A stretch of 64,000 nt of DNA from Pseudopyrenochaeta lycopersici (GCA_003313425.1 NHZP01000001.1:1-64000); one strand, 5' to 3'; shown: positions 11,981 to 24,490, counted from the first letter of the stretch. The notes: generated from the letters alone by a model not told the origin. Made by a program: numbers and translations.

Positions 11981-12189
11981 ATGTTAGACTTAGACCTACG
12001 CTTAACTTCCTTTGTCGTGCTACAGATCTTATTAATAGTGTCTTCTAACATCGCGAACTTCAGTACCCAAACTTTATCTATATTCTACTTACCTAATCTA
12101 TCTCTGTTTACTCTAGAAATCTAACATACAATTTAGATATACTTCGTGCACGTTCTGTAAGCGTTGTATCAATTATTAACCCCAGGAAT
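11981..12189. other. ORF-B1 downstream region, no feature seen
   Basis: AT-leaning sequence after the ORF-B1 stop, also present in unit 2. I see no gene or clear motif in it. Confidence 0.5.
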
Positions 12190-12292
12190 AGCGAACAAAT
12201 TAACTCTAAAAAAGCGAACAAATACACTCGAGTGTCCGTGCCCACGCTAAATTTTACATAGGCAAAGCGAACAAATACACTGTATTTGTTCG
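12190..12292. repeat. Direct-repeat and palindrome cluster at unit end
   Basis: Three copies of GCGAACAAAT(ACACT) start near 12191, 12214 and 12267. Two perfect palindromes overlap them: ACACTCGAGTGT (12224-12235), and an 11-bp-arm, 3-nt-loop hairpin with arms CGAACAAATAC (12268-12278) and GTATTTGTTCG (12282-12292). The cluster ends 13 bp before the unit junction and recurs in unit 2. It could be a terminator for ORF-B, a protein-binding site or a recombination site; the sequence does not decide. Confidence 0.7.
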
Positions 12293-12837
12293 TAGAATAA
12301 TGTGAGCTTCTTTCTCTTTCTCTTTTCTTATATATTTTCTTTTTCTATAATTTTATCTTCTTACTATTCTTCTTTTAAGCTAAGCGGTTGCCTTTATCTT
12401 ATTTATCTCCTAACCTAAGTAGTTCTCTATATACTTCTCTCTTTCTTACAATACCTCTTCGTGTAACACCTTACGCGTATCTCTCTTCTTCTTCTATAGA
12501 CTAGGTTAGTGTTATCTTTCTAATTTTAGTTCTGACCTAAACGGAACTTTATGCTACCTCCCTCTTCTTCTACGCTTCACGGCCGCCCTCTCTTCTTATT
12601 ATAACACCTACCCTTTCTTCCTTACCCTTATTCTTTTATCCTGCTGCGCTTAGCTTCTTTTCCTGCACCAGCCGGCCTACTACTAACCTCTCTATTACGC
12701 TCCGCGTTCTACACTAACAGGCTAACTACCTACTCTATTTCCTTTAACATCTCTCTTTACACTTTTGTACGGGTTCTGCTGCATTCTTATACTATACTAT
12801 TTTTCTCCTCTTCTTTCTAATGTGCCTCTCCTGTACA

Positions 12838-12980
12838 GGTTAGAAGGGTCTTCTACAGGTTAGGAGGGTCTTCTACAGGTTAGGGGGTATTTCACGGGTT
12901 AGGAGACTTTTATAGGTTAGGCGGTCTTCTACGGGTTAGGGGGCCTTCTACGGGTTAGGGGACTTCTACGAGTTAGAGGA
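12838..12980 (+). repeat. Telomere-like 18-20 bp tandem array, copy 2
   Basis: The equivalent of the array at 4903-5045, offset by 7,935 bp with transition differences. Same inverted orientation relative to the chromosome terminus. Confidence 0.8.
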
Positions 12981-13285
12981 ACCTCCCGTGTCTATTTTGT
13001 ATATTCTAACTTTTACTTAACTATTAAGTAAAAGTTAGCCTCTAGTCGTACTCTCCTGTTCTCCGGCGGGCGATTTAGTCTACCCTCCCTCCTCTACTAA
13101 GCTGCTAGTTCCTTTAACATATGCTATAAATACTATAAACACCTAATACATGTTATTACTTTGTATGCCACCTAACTAACTCGTTTCTAACTTCTGATCT
13201 GATAGGGACGCAAGTCAGTTTCTACTATTCTGACTTCTAACCTGGCTGTAAGTTAGTCTATAATGCCCTTTTCCTAACCTAAGGT

Positions 13286-13300
13286 TTAGGGTTAGGGTTA
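13286..13300 (+). repeat. Short interstitial telomeric repeat, copy 2
   Basis: Identical TTAGGGTTAGGGTTA at the equivalent place in unit 2, next to the end of TLH-A2. Confidence 0.8.
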
Positions 13301-13317
13301 TATAAAATAGAGCCTTC

Positions 13318-16300
13318 TTAGTCTGCTTTATATAAGTGCACATGCCCCTCCTCCTAAGCATATAAAAAACAGCACATCTAGCTTGCGTCTCTTTAGCCCA
13401 TCTTAATCTTCAGTCTAAGCCACTTATAAAGCCGGGCCTCATCGCTGCCGTGCACAATCGCGGCGTCTTGCATCTGCTGCTCTAGCTATAGCGTGCACGT
13501 CAGTTACTAAAAGGTAAGCAGCGCAGCTACTGCTTACTAAAGCACCCCGCTATACTAGCAAGGAAAATCTATCCCTCGTGTCTTAAATGCACCCTGTGCA
13601 CTTGTCTCCTCCCACTTGTTATAGATAGCTTGCGGCGCCTAGCAATAGTAATACTGTGCATACTTCTCCTACTTTACATAGTGTATAGATTTAACCTTAG
13701 CTTCTATTAACTTAATCTAGGCTTTGTTAGCCTTTAAACAATCCTTCTAATCGTGGCGCGCTAGGTCCGCTTGAGTAACTATGCAGATAGCGTACGCGTT
13801 GCTCTAGCGCTGAAAGTGCTGCTCTAGCCGCTCTAGCTCGTATATTACTTGCTCCGTCCTTCGCCGCTACTAGATCTTGACTCTACGCTCTTCTACGGCT
13901 ATAGCTTGCTTAAGCTCTCTGCGCTGCTCCTCTGCTGCAGCCGCCGCGGTATCAGCATGCGTCGCCTCTAGCTCTTTCTACTCTTCTTCGACGCCTTGCC
14001 GCTTGGTACCGCGGGGGTATTGCTCGCATAGATCACACTTTAACTCTCCCATCTCGCATTGCTGCCTGTTTAGTCTGCCGTCTATGTGCCTGTCTATCGC
14101 AATTCTCTAGCACGATTTAGCAGTTAGGAACTCCTTTACAGGGCGCTCTAACTTATGGCTAAGCACCTTCTTTACCCTCCCCTCTTTTATTAGATAGCAC
14201 GCTCTTAGAACAATCAACTTGCTGTCCAGCCCTGTTCGCCCAGCCCAGCTGCTCTCTTGCACATATTAGAGCAACAGGAGACACATAGCAACGTGGATCA
14301 CTACCCAGACGCCTGCAGCGTCGAGCCCAAGGCCTAGCATGTTAGTAGCTGTGCAGAGCTTCTCTACGCCTGAGGTAAAGCTTCGCACCATGCGTGCCTT
14401 CTCCTCGTCTGTATCTATCTAGCGGTAGTAGGCAGAGCACTGCAGAAGCTTCGCAAGCCGCTTAGTCTCGTCTACCGTTAGACAATAGACAATAATCTGC
14501 GCCTCTAGTCCGTACTTCCTCCTCTTCGCAGCCACAAGCTTAACAAGTGCCTTATCTAGCGTGCCCCGTGTATACTCCAGCACCTAGTACGTAATGTTCG
14601 CCCGCGTAGTACGTTCGTCGCGGCATATAGTCACAGTCTAGGCATCGAGCCCTACGGTCTAGAAGAAGGCGGGCTGCAGCGTTAGCAGTAAGGTCGCAGT
14701 TAGGTAGACAACCTGCGTCCCCTTCTCCGCCATCTCCGTTATCTTAAGGATGTCTAGCCGCTAGTTCTCCGTCGACTCTAGCAGCACGTAGCACTCGTCT
14801 ATTACAATACGATCCAGCTAATGTAGCATGCGCTTCTCGTTAATGAACCTGCTAAATCCCTTCGTAACCGCGCTCTCCAGAGTGACTAGCACAATTCGAG
14901 CCTAGTAAGGTAGTCTCCTTCCGTCCCACTTAGCGCAGGGAATGCTGAGCAGGTCGCAGCGGTCCTGCAGATCGTCTCGCAAGGCGTTTAACGGAGCAAC
15001 GACAACGGTGACGCCGCCCGGCGAGATAGACGCGGGCAGCATGAACAGCATGCTCTTGCCTGTGCCGGTAGCCATCACGACCAGCACGCGCAGCCGTCAC
15101 TGCATTACAGCCCTGAGGCCTTCTTCCTGCTTGCCACGATACTCAGCGTCCGGCCGCCCGGCGAGTCGCCTAAACTCTACCTTGAGGTCCACTATCGCGA
15201 GCGACAACCAGCGCTAGAGCGCCTGCTTCTCTTACTGCGCTATCATCTCCGCGCGGACACCAGGGTGTATGCGGCCGTCCTCCTAGGCGGAGGCAAACTC
15301 CAGCACGCGATGCCAGTCCATGCTCACGCGCCGGAACTCTTCCCGCTCAACTATAGTCTGAAAGGGAGACTCTATTATGGAGCGGCCGTAGTTACCTTCT
15401 TTAGTTTGAAGGCTGTAACCTGACTGTAACGCTCGCGCATGGCTCATCGTAGGCGCTTTGTTCTAGTAGAGCACTTCTAGCCAGTCGCGTGCCTGTCTAT
15501 CTTTAGCCAGCTCTTAGTAGATAGCCGGGTAGGCATACCGCCAGGCGCGGGTGCTGAGGGCGGCGCTCATATACTGGAAGGTCTGCTCGCGCAGGACGCG
15601 GCGTATGCGATCAGTACCCCAGTACCCGTCTAGGTTGGCTAATTATGCCTTCTTACGGTTAGTATCGCCGTACTCGTCTCTATCGTCGCTCTCTTCGCTA
15701 TCGCTCTCGTCCTCCTACTGCTCCTCTAGTTCTGGCTCCTAGAGGAAAGCGGTAGGGCGGGTAACGCCGTTATACAGCATCTGGAGATCATCTATAAACA
15801 GTCGGCCGAGCCTAAGGAAGTATACTACTAGCTTACTCACCTCCCAGGGAACGTAGCAGTAGATAGTCTTGACACGCTTGCTAAAGCTGTACCCCTTGTG
15901 GTACGTAGTAGTGAAGGATACTAGACTACCTTCCACAAACACCCCTCAGCACCCAGCCCTATCTGCGCTGTTCTCGCACTATATTAAGGTGATCTCTGTC
16001 CCGCGCGCGAGTGCACTAGCAGAGAGGTGCACGAGGGTGAAGAGGCTCTCTTTAAATTGACGCACACCCTTCATGTATCTAGCTACAGCGTCGTCGCGCC
16101 ATAGCGTCCGCTCTGGCTGCTGCATGCTGTCCATCCCACGGATGAATCTCTCCCTTAGCAGGGCCTCCTCCAATACCCGGTCTAGAAGCCAGTCTTACCA
16201 CCTGTCTAGTTAGTTACTAGGGTGCTTCAGAAAGCTCCAGCCCGTAGCCAGCTCAGCTAGCTGGTTGACGAGTTTGTCCACAGACACCTCTAGAAGCGTA

Positions 16301-17928
16301 GTGCTCCCAGGCCGCACGCAGTCCGTGTCGTCTAGATCCAAGAGTAGGACGTCCCTAAGTAACTGTATTCGCGCCGTCTCGCACAGCCCCTTAACCATAG
16401 ACCAGAGGTCAGCTAGCGAAAAGCTCTGCTTGTTAATAAGAAGACGGTCTCTATCCCACGACACGATGCCGGGAGCGTTACGTCGCCCTGCCTGTGTTCT
16501 AGCTAGCGTACGCAAGCGCAGCATTCGATTTATAGGACTGGGCGTGCCTTTAAAGTCAGACAGCGTCATAAACTGTTCAGCTATGTCCCTAACTAGCTTA
16601 TAGGCAGTAGGCGCTATATTAAGGTCTTTCTAAAGCGCTTCATCTCGCTAGCAGCGGGCATAATACACTACGAGCGCTTTTAAGGTAGTAATTAGAGCGG
16701 ACAGTGTTGGCGAGAACTTGTGCGCTGGAACCTACCCACCGCCGTAGTAATCAGGCTTAAGGCCGAGGACAGCCACCCCGCTCAGCAGTGCGCTCTCGTG
16801 CTTATTATCCAGCAGCGTGTAGTCGAGCAGGGCGATCCAAAGACGCAGACATCGCTCTTCCAGCCGCCCCTTCTTTGCAGCGTTAGCGGAGCGCGCAAGT
16901 TGCTAGAGTAACTACAGAAGCGCGTCTTGCGTGCCAGTAAGCTTATATAGCAGCCGGTTGGCTTAACTGTTTGTGCGCTACAGGTAGCAGAGGATGCTTA
17001 CCAGCTTCTAGCTGTACTTCTTAATCGTGCGGACTCGATGCCTTGCGTAGAAGGGCCGCTTATTCAACTCTGCGCCTGCCTCGCGTCACTCAATAATCTC
17101 TAGCGTAAGTCTGCCTACAACCTCTACCCAGCTACTATTAAAGGCTTTCCGTATCAGCCGCTCTATAGCTTTGCAAACATCGCGTAAGCCTGTGTTGTCT
17201 GATGCCTCTTCTTCTTTACTATACGCATCTACCTCCCTACCCGCTGGCCGTTTAGCGCGCAGAAGCGCTGCCCTAGGGCTGCGCTTTAAGTAAGGAACCT
17301 ATTTAGTTAACGCTAGCCACAGATTAGCTTGCGAACAGACGCTCTCTTAGATCTTTTCTTACGCTACTACTGCCGCTTACTTCTCCCGCTAGTACTAGCG
17401 ATCTGCCTTAACTCTCTAGGAGATGTCTTCTTAGTTCGTACCCCTAACGCTTGTCTTAACCGCAATATACGCCGGCCAGCTAACAGCTCTAAACAGGCGC
17501 TAGCAGGATTAGCTGTCTCGCTATATTCGGTTGCTCAAATGCTTACTCTTCTGCCTTATATCCCCCCCTCGCTTTTGTTTGTTCACCCAGCCATGCTCAT
17601 CCTTGTAGTGTTTCTGCATGCCTTACACTAAGATGCAGGTATACTAACATCTCTCTAACAAGCATACTAGCCCGTCCTCTCAGATTTTGAGGCCAGCAAT
17701 AGGCTCCTTAGCCAGCTTTGGCACACGAACGTCTCCTAGAACCCGCGCAAGCTTAGGCAGCGTATACACGATTACTGCCAGGTGCTTCCGCGTGGCGACT
17801 GCTACCTTAGGGTGGCGCTCTTTAAGGTGCGTAACAACCTGCGCTAGTAGTATAGCGCTGGCACATAGCTTGCAGACAACCACTCGAAGCTCAGGCAGGT
17901 GTTTAAACAGCTGCGCGAATGTCTCTAT
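13318..17928 (-). pseudogene. TLH-A2: telomere-linked RecQ-family helicase, RIP-inactivated
   Basis: Second copy of the 1,537-codon frame, collinear with TLH-A1. The ancestral start ATG is now ATA (the + strand reads TAT at 17926-17928), a CpA-type change, so the start codon itself is lost. Motif I is intact here (ATGTGKS, in the segment 15087-14902, followed by GGVTVVVAPLNALRDDLQ), but motif II DECH has become DECY, losing the catalytic His. TLH-A1 has the opposite combination, so the copies died independently. Other open segments in phase are at 17883-17680, 16569-16210, 16173-15979 and 15942-15739. The N-terminal zinc-finger Cys and His residues are still visible. Confidence 0.85.
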
Positions 17929-18202
17929 AGTGTAAGGAGCAGGAGGTACACAGGCGGGCTGTATGTAACACGTCCGTTAGTCTGTTTGCTTTTCCTCTCT
18001 ATATTAATCGACGCATTCTTTTAATTGCGTTTCTAGCTCCGCTAACGCTAGTTAGTGAGGGTGTCGTGTTACATCTGTGCACAGCCTGACTTTCGGTGCC
18101 GTAGCGCGAACGCGTTAGGAGCCCAGCAATACTACACCCCCTTCTCTATAGCCTGCGTTAAGAACCCAGCTCTTAACCTTATTGCTAGTACAAAAACTAG
18201 AA
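17929..18202. promoter_or_regulatory. Shared divergent promoter of TLH-A2 and ORF-B2
   Basis: Unit-2 equivalent of 9994-10267. The single ACGCGT (near 18105) is kept. Confidence 0.45.
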
Positions 18203-19915
18203 ATGCACTAGGCAGCTCTATTAAATAAAGCTGCAGAGCAGTTTGACAGCAGCTGTCGGAGCTTTCCTCTAGCTATTAAGGCTGATTTTGCCTACAACTA
18301 CAGGTACGAGCTACCAAATAAAGACTACTAGAAGCTGTTTTTTCGCCAGGCTACGGTTTCGGGCTCGCAGCACAGCACGTTGTTCTGCCCGCACAGCGCT
18401 GGGTGGCTGATCCCCAACGATACTAGCATCTGCAAGCCTGTCTTCATCGCCCACTCTATGCTGTCAGCTATCTAGTTGCTGCGAGAGACGCTCGCCGATA
18501 ACACTCTATCCAACGATGCCTGGAATCGCCTTATCTGCGCGGCCGAGTCGCTTACGCAAGACAGGATAGAAGAGCCGCTATCTGCGCAGCAGCCCTCTGC
18601 TTCCCCTTTGTAATAGCCCTCTGCTCCACCCTCGTAACACAGAAAGCGGCCACCCCCATCTGTGCTAGCCTATTCGCTAAAGCGCGCTTAAATAGACACC
18701 AAAGAGACGCATCCACCCAGCCCTTATCTCTTAGAGCCCAGCGAATCAGACGAACAGCTAGAAGACCCCCCTCTGCGCACTACTACTGTCACAAATAACA
18801 ACCGCCGTGCTAAGCGGGAACGCAGTAAGAAACTCATAATTTTAAAGATAAAGAAGCGGCTTACTCTTAGCCTAGTAGCACCTAACGACAAGGCTTCTGT
18901 TTAAGAGTAGGCTGCCTACACCTCTATTGCGCAACAGGACGAGGCGGTCGTCGCCTAGATTATTAAGTAGTCTGTCTCTAACAGCACGGACTTCTACAGC
19001 TCTACCTAAATACTCTACCTTACAGCTTGTAGCCTTCTAGAGAAAGCGCGCGTGCTTGGAAACTACGCCTCTTGGTACCACGCTGGCCAGTTCCTGCAAG
19101 CTTAGCGAGAGCGCGGCTTACCCTTTAGGAGCAGCAGCAAGCTCGCTGGCAGCCAGAGTAAGAGTCATGTAGGTGCAAAGCGCTTGCAACTACTAGATGT
19201 GCGCGACGATGCTGATAGAAACTTCTGCTTCGCCTGGAACATGTGCACACGGTACAAGGAAGAGCTGGCAGCCGTCTATATTAAGTCTCGATAGGCATCT
19301 GCTCTCCTAGGCTAAGCATATACTAATAAAATAGCGCAGATCTAGCACAACAACTTCGTCTCTAGTAATAACAGGACGCGAAATCAGTACAGAAAAAGTC
19401 CTGTCTGCACAGAGGCAATTACAGCGCTGTTAGAGCTAGTTAACCCTAATACTACTAAGAAGGCTAAGCTGGTATTTAGACAACGTTTAGGGCAAGCAAT
19501 GCGCTAGTACTTAATTATTTAGGAGTTAGGCTGGGGCATTCTAACCCTAATACCACACGACGAGATTACTAATTAGTAGATTGAACGGACCCTTCGTGTA
19601 GGCTAGTTACATGTCTAGATTAAGTTAGTTAAAAAGGTGCACCTAGACATCTGCGCTGCTAGCAAGGCGCTTAAGAGCTGGTTGGGGCTAGAGGGAATTG
19701 CTGGCGGGCCCATTAGTGAGAAGAAGACGCTAAGCATTGAGGCAGAGGCGCCAGCAACAATCTACGAGGTAGAAGAAATTTAAGACAGCGAAGACGACGA
19801 CAGCGTTAACAGCAGCGTCGAGGAATCGCAAGCTCATGCTTCGCTGAAGAGTCCTACTCCAGCTCCTCAGTTGCGCCAGCTAACTTTGCTTGAATTATTC
19901 CATCCTCTAGAGTAA
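18203..19915 (+). pseudogene. ORF-B2: conserved subtelomeric protein of unknown function, RIP-inactivated
   Basis: Collinear copy of ORF-B1: ATG 18203, TAA 19913-19915, 571 codons in one phase with more in-frame stops than copy 1. No open segment exceeds about 60 codons. The N-terminal DYWKLFFRQ block, the basic linker and the RQLTLLEL end can still be read through the stops. Family not recognised. Confidence 0.65.
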
Positions 19916-20124
19916 ATGTTAGACTTAGACCTACGCTTAACTTCCTTCGTCGTGCTACAGATCTTATCGATAGTGTCTCCTAACATCGCGAACTTCGGTA
20001 CCCAAACTTCATCTATATTCTACTCACCCAATCTATCTCTGTTTACTCTAGAAATCTAACATACAATTTAGACATACTTCGTGCACGTTCTGTAAGCGTT
20101 GCATTAATTATTAACCCCGGGAAT

Positions 20125-20227
20125 AGCGAACAAATTAACTCTAAAAAAGCGAATAAATACACTCGAGTGTCCGTGCCCACGCTAAATTTTACATAGGCAA
20201 AGCGAACAAATACACTGTATTTGTTCG
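20125..20227. repeat. Direct-repeat and palindrome cluster at unit end, copy 2
   Basis: The same cluster as 12190-12292, offset 7,935 bp. One direct repeat has a C-to-T change (GCGAATAAAT), but both palindromes are intact. It again ends 13 bp before the unit boundary. Confidence 0.7.
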
Positions 20228-20240
20228 TAGAATAATGTGA

Positions 20241-22544
20241 GGTTACCAAATCCCTACTATCTTTCGCCCTCTATACTATATCCTATCGCTTCGCTCTCCT
20301 AACTCTTACCTCTATAAACCTATATCCCATCGCTTTACTTTCCTCTTTCTTACCCTTATAAAAGCAGTTACGAAATCCCTACTATCTTTCTCTCTCTATA
20401 CTATATTATATTACTTTACTATCTTCTTTCTTAACTCTATAAAACTAGTTACTAAATTCCTACTATCTTTCTCTCTCTATAAAACTAGTTACTAAATCCC
20501 TACTATCTTTCTCTCTCTATAAAAGCCGTTAGCGAATCTCTGCTATCTTTCCCTCTTTATACTATACCTTATTACTTTACTCCCCCCTTCCTTACCCTAT
20601 AAAACTACTTACCGAACCCCTACTACTTTACTCTCTCTATACTATCTTATATTACTTTACTCTCTTCTTTTATAACTCTATAAAAGCAGTTAGTAAATCT
20701 CTACTATCTTTCTCTCTCTATACTATATTATATTACTTTACTCTCTTCTTTCTTACTCCTATAAAACTACTTACCGAATCTCTACTATTTATCTTCCTTA
20801 ATACTTTATATAATTACTTTACTCTTCTTTTTCTTTTCTCTATAATACTACTTACGAAAACCTTACTATTTATCTACTTCTATACTATTACTTCTATACT
20901 ATTACTTCTATACTATTACTTCTATACTATTACTTCTATACTATTACTTTTATACTATTACTTTGTTTTCTTAACTCTTAACTCTATAAAACTACAAACT
21001 AAAACTCTACTATCTATCTCCTTCTATACTATATTAAATTACTAATCTCTTTTTTAACTAACTAAAACTATAAACCATATACCTACTATCTTTCTACTCT
21101 TATACTATATTCTATTACTTTCCTTTTTTTAACCTTAATAACATAAAACTACTTTCTACCTACTACTATCTACTTATACTAACTTTAAATAATATTTCTT
21201 AATAATTTTAAAACTATTTCTACTGTCCTATTTTCTTAAAATGCTAAATCTTAATTTTACTACTTCTACTATACTACCTACTCTATTACTTATAACTTAC
21301 TATTCTTCTCTACTATATTATATTACTTTACTTTTATTTTTTTTATAATACTATTTACTACTTAGTCTTTAAATACTTACTACTTACTTTTATTATTCTT
21401 ATTAACTTTAAAACTATTCCTACTATTTTATTCTTATTAAATTCTAAACTTTTATAATATTGCTTCTACTATACTATCTACTCTATTACTTATAATAACT
21501 CTATATACTTTACTCTTTTATATTATTATACTATCTTTTTTTTTTCTAAGCAACACTACTTACTTACTATCTATTCTTCTTTAACCTCTATTTTATTACT
21601 TTACACTTTTTAACTTATCTTTTATTACTTTACTCTTTTTAACCTCTTTCTTTTAATTATAATTACTTATTATTTACTCGTCTTTATACTATGTTTTAAT
21701 TATTTTACTTTCCTCTTCTTTTTTCCTATTAATACTACTAACCTATTATTTACTTTTACTTCTTTTACTACTACTTTATCTACTTTTATTTTACCTACTT
21801 ACTTATTAACTACTTTACCTACTACTTTCCTATCTACTACTTTATCTACTATATTACCTACTACTATATTATCTACTCTTTTACTTACTACTACTTTAGC
21901 TATAATTTAACTTACTATCTTATTTTCTACTATCTTACTTCCTACTATCTTACTTCCTACTATCTTATATACTACTATTTTATCTTCTACTTTACTTACT
22001 TCTGCTTTACTTACTATAACTTTACTTACTATATTCTTCTTTACTACTATTTTATTTACTTTACTTTAAAAACTATTCTTTACTATAATATTATTAATTA
22101 TTAAGTCTAATACTTTTCTTCTTCTTTTCTTTTTATCTTTTAACTATTATATTTTAATAACTTTTTATTATACTACTAGAAAAGTTATACTACTATAAAA
22201 GTTATACTACTATATTTCTAGAATAGTTTTATATACTATAGCTTCTTACTGTTATTATTTATATAGTATTTTCTACTAAAACTTATATATAAACTTAATT
22301 GTTCTAAAAATTAACCTAATTATAGCTATTCTATATATTATTTAAAGTAGCTAGCTATTCTTAACTTTCTTCCTAATATCTTATATTAAATTACTTTACT
22401 CTCTTTCTTCTTTTTCTTATTAAATACAGCTATCTATTATTTACTCTCTTTCTAATATCTTATATTAAATTACTTTACTTTCTTCTTCTTTTTTCTTATT
22501 TAAACTAGTTAACTATTCTTTTATAAATACTATATAAATTATAT
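20241..22544. repeat. Internal G-poor degenerate repeat tract
   Basis: No gene is visible. From 20241 to about 20880 the sequence is made of degenerate units around TACTATCTTTCTCTCTCTATAAAACTAGTTACTAAATCC-like words (roughly 40 and 120 bp spacing). From 20881 to about 22140 the + strand has only about ten G in 1.26 kb, with words such as CTACTTTATCTACTACT. The compositional skew resembles the terminal G-free tract and its transition zone. G returns gradually from 22141 towards the end of TLH-C. Confidence 0.7.
20881..20970. repeat. 14-bp minisatellite (TATACTATTACTTC)n
   Basis: About six nearly perfect 14-bp units within the G-poor tract. Confidence 0.85.
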
Positions 22545-23520
22545 CTATTTCTTTCTTTCCTCTTCTAAGATACTATATATAATACTAGCTACTCCTTTAC
22601 TAGTAATATGCTTAAAAATCCGCCTATCTTGATATACCTCTCCTATCCATCTACCTAGCTCCTCCTTACTATCTACCTGCCCTCGATATCCTACCTCCCA
22701 AAGCCTACTATCTTGAATTCCTCTACCTACCTCTAGCTTTGCTTTTGCCTCTGCTGCTGCTTGTAGCCCATATAGTACTGCTATCGCTACGTTCGGCCAT
22801 GCGCAATCTACCTGCCTCCTACCCTGCTCTCTACCGCAGAGACGCTCTGGCAGTCCGCACTTCCAGCATGTTTGAACCTCCCTGCTATATCGCACCCTCT
22901 TCCGCAGCTCCTCTATCTCCTGCAACCCCTCCTGCCCAAGTCGCGGACACTGCCACAGACTATGTACTGCCGCCTCGCGCTCTCTCTGCTCGAGCTCCTC
23001 CTCAGCCTGCTGCTCGGCCTGCTGCTCAGTCTGCAGCTTGGTCTGCTGCTCGGCCTGCCGCTCAGCTTGCTGCTCAGCTTGCTGCTCAGTCTGTTGCTCC
23101 GCCTCTTCCTCCTCTTGCTGCCCTGCCTCATACTCCTCCTCCTCTTCCTCCTGCTGTACTGCTACCTTACCCTCCTCCCTCCTGAATACTTCATGCAACA
23201 TACCCCAGCAGTATGGACACGTTGTCTGCGATAGCTCATCGAGCTTCGCCCGTACTACCTGCTCCTGCCTCGCCTGTAGCTGCTCCTCGTCCTGCCACTG
23301 TTTCTGCCCTTTATACTCCTGCTCCTCACAGTTATCGCAGAACGCTATCTCTACGCCTTCTGCTGCGCCGTCTGCTGCGCCGTCTACTCCTGTATTTGCT
23401 CTTGCCTGTAGCTGTCTGCAAGATAATCGCCTGCCGTCCATATACTAACTTATTACTGCTCTTCGACAACCTACTGTGCTGATAAACGCGTCCATCACCT
23501 CGCTATCGTTCATCAGTTGC

Positions 23521-23645
23521 TGCTCCTCTGCCTCTGCCTCTGCCTCTGCCTCTGCCTCTGCCTCTGCCTCTGCCTCTGCCTCTGCCTCTGCCTCTGCCTC
23601 TGCCTCTGCCTCTGCCTCTGCCTCTGCCTCTGCCTCTGCCTCTAG
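23521..23645. repeat. (TCTGCC)n hexamer array encoding Ala-Glu repeats
   Basis: About twenty TCTGCC units within TLH-C1, between helicase motif VI and the C-terminal Cys-rich region; on the minus strand they encode (Glu-Ala)n. The matching array in TLH-C2 is 37783-37960. Confidence 0.95.
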
Positions 23646-24344
23646 CTCTGCCTCTCCCTCAGCTTTCTGCCACTGCTGTCCTTGCACTACTAGAATCACT
23701 GCCTTGCCTGCCCCTCGCGCTCGCCCGCTCTCCTGCACGAAATCAACTATCCCCCACGGCCTCTCTACATGCAGCGTAAAGAGTACCTGCGCGATATCTA
23801 CTCCTACTCTGAGCGCTGACGTGCACGTGATTAGCCCTCCTGACTGCCTCTACCTCTCTAGCACCTCTGCGCGCCCGGGCATGCCTGCGTGGTACGCTAC
23901 GCAGCCTAGCCGCCCTGCTAGCTGCTCACACAGCGCCTTGCTGCGACAGTACACGACCCCTTTTGCTCTTGCTACCTCTCGTCCTACTGCTACCTCTGCT
24001 ACCTGCGCGCTACTAAGTAACCTTGCCTTATCCATTAGCCTGCGCGCGAGCTCTACAGCTGTATCTTGTAGCTCTACCTTACGCCTGCAGCGAACTACTG
24101 TGTACTGCGTCCTACGTCGCTGCGTTGTCTCTGCGCGGATAATTGTTGCTCCGCGCATTAACATTACCTCCTGTAGCTGCCTCTCCTGCGACGGCGGTAA
24201 CGTAGCTGTAAGTAGTACCTGCTGGCACGGTAGCAGCTGAAGATCCTTTAGCCTGTGCAGCTTTGTCTGCCACGAGTCTGCTGTAATAATAACATGCGAC
24301 TTATTAACTACTGCCTTTAATTCTGCCTCAGTTGCCACTGTTGC

Positions 24345-24490
24345 CACTGCTGGAACTGCTGAAACTGCTGAAACTGCTTAAACTGCTGGAATTGCTGGAA
24401 TTGCTGGAACTGCTGCATCTGCTGCGTCTGCTGGAACTGCTGCGTCTGGAACTGCTGCGTCTGCTGGAACTGCTGCGTCTGCTGCCTCTT
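24345..24490. repeat. Degenerate (GCTGGAACT)n array just upstream of motif II
   Basis: 9-bp-based CTGGAACTGCTG repeats; on the minus strand, in the helicase phase, they read as Ala-Val-Pro/Ser. They occupy the position where RecQ motifs 0 to Ib would be expected. Confidence 0.8.

Larger units (their letters stand above)
4371..12305. repeat. Subtelomeric tandem unit, copy 1 (7,935 bp)
   Basis: First of two head-to-tail units. Anchor words match copy 2 at a constant offset of 7,935: the start GCTTCTTTCTC at 4371/12306, TCTTCGTGTA at 4521/12456, the TTAGGG pair at 5351/13286, GCGAACAAAT at 12191/20126, and the end AATAATGTGA at 12305/20240. No net indel separates the copies. The differences I checked are all transitions, largely CpA/TpA. 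Each unit carries, in order, a telomere-like array, a RecQ helicase pseudogene (minus), a shared promoter, ORF-B (plus) and a palindrome/direct-repeat cluster. Confidence 0.9.
12306..20240. repeat. Subtelomeric tandem unit, copy 2 (7,935 bp)
   Basis: Second head-to-tail unit, directly abutting copy 1 with no telomeric repeat at the junction. Same length and gene order as copy 1. The copies carry independent RIP-type changes: each keeps ancestral C or G at sites where the other has T or A. The unit ends at AATAATGTGA, after which unrelated G-poor sequence begins with GGTTACC. Confidence 0.9.

Noticed and set aside
20881..20970. Regularly spaced short repeats as a possible CRISPR array
   Set aside because: Direct 14-bp head-to-tail units without unique spacers, in a eukaryotic subtelomere; a minisatellite.
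22739..23482. Several long open frames on the + strand over the TLH-C1 C-terminus
   Set aside because: Antisense shadows of Gln/Glu/Ala-rich coding repeats (Leu, Ala-Pro or Ser-Cys runs); the minus frame has the conserved Cys motifs.
23476..24240. 254-codon + strand frame with a Ser-Ala run
   Set aside because: Shadow of the (TCTGCC)n array and the helicase motifs on the minus strand.
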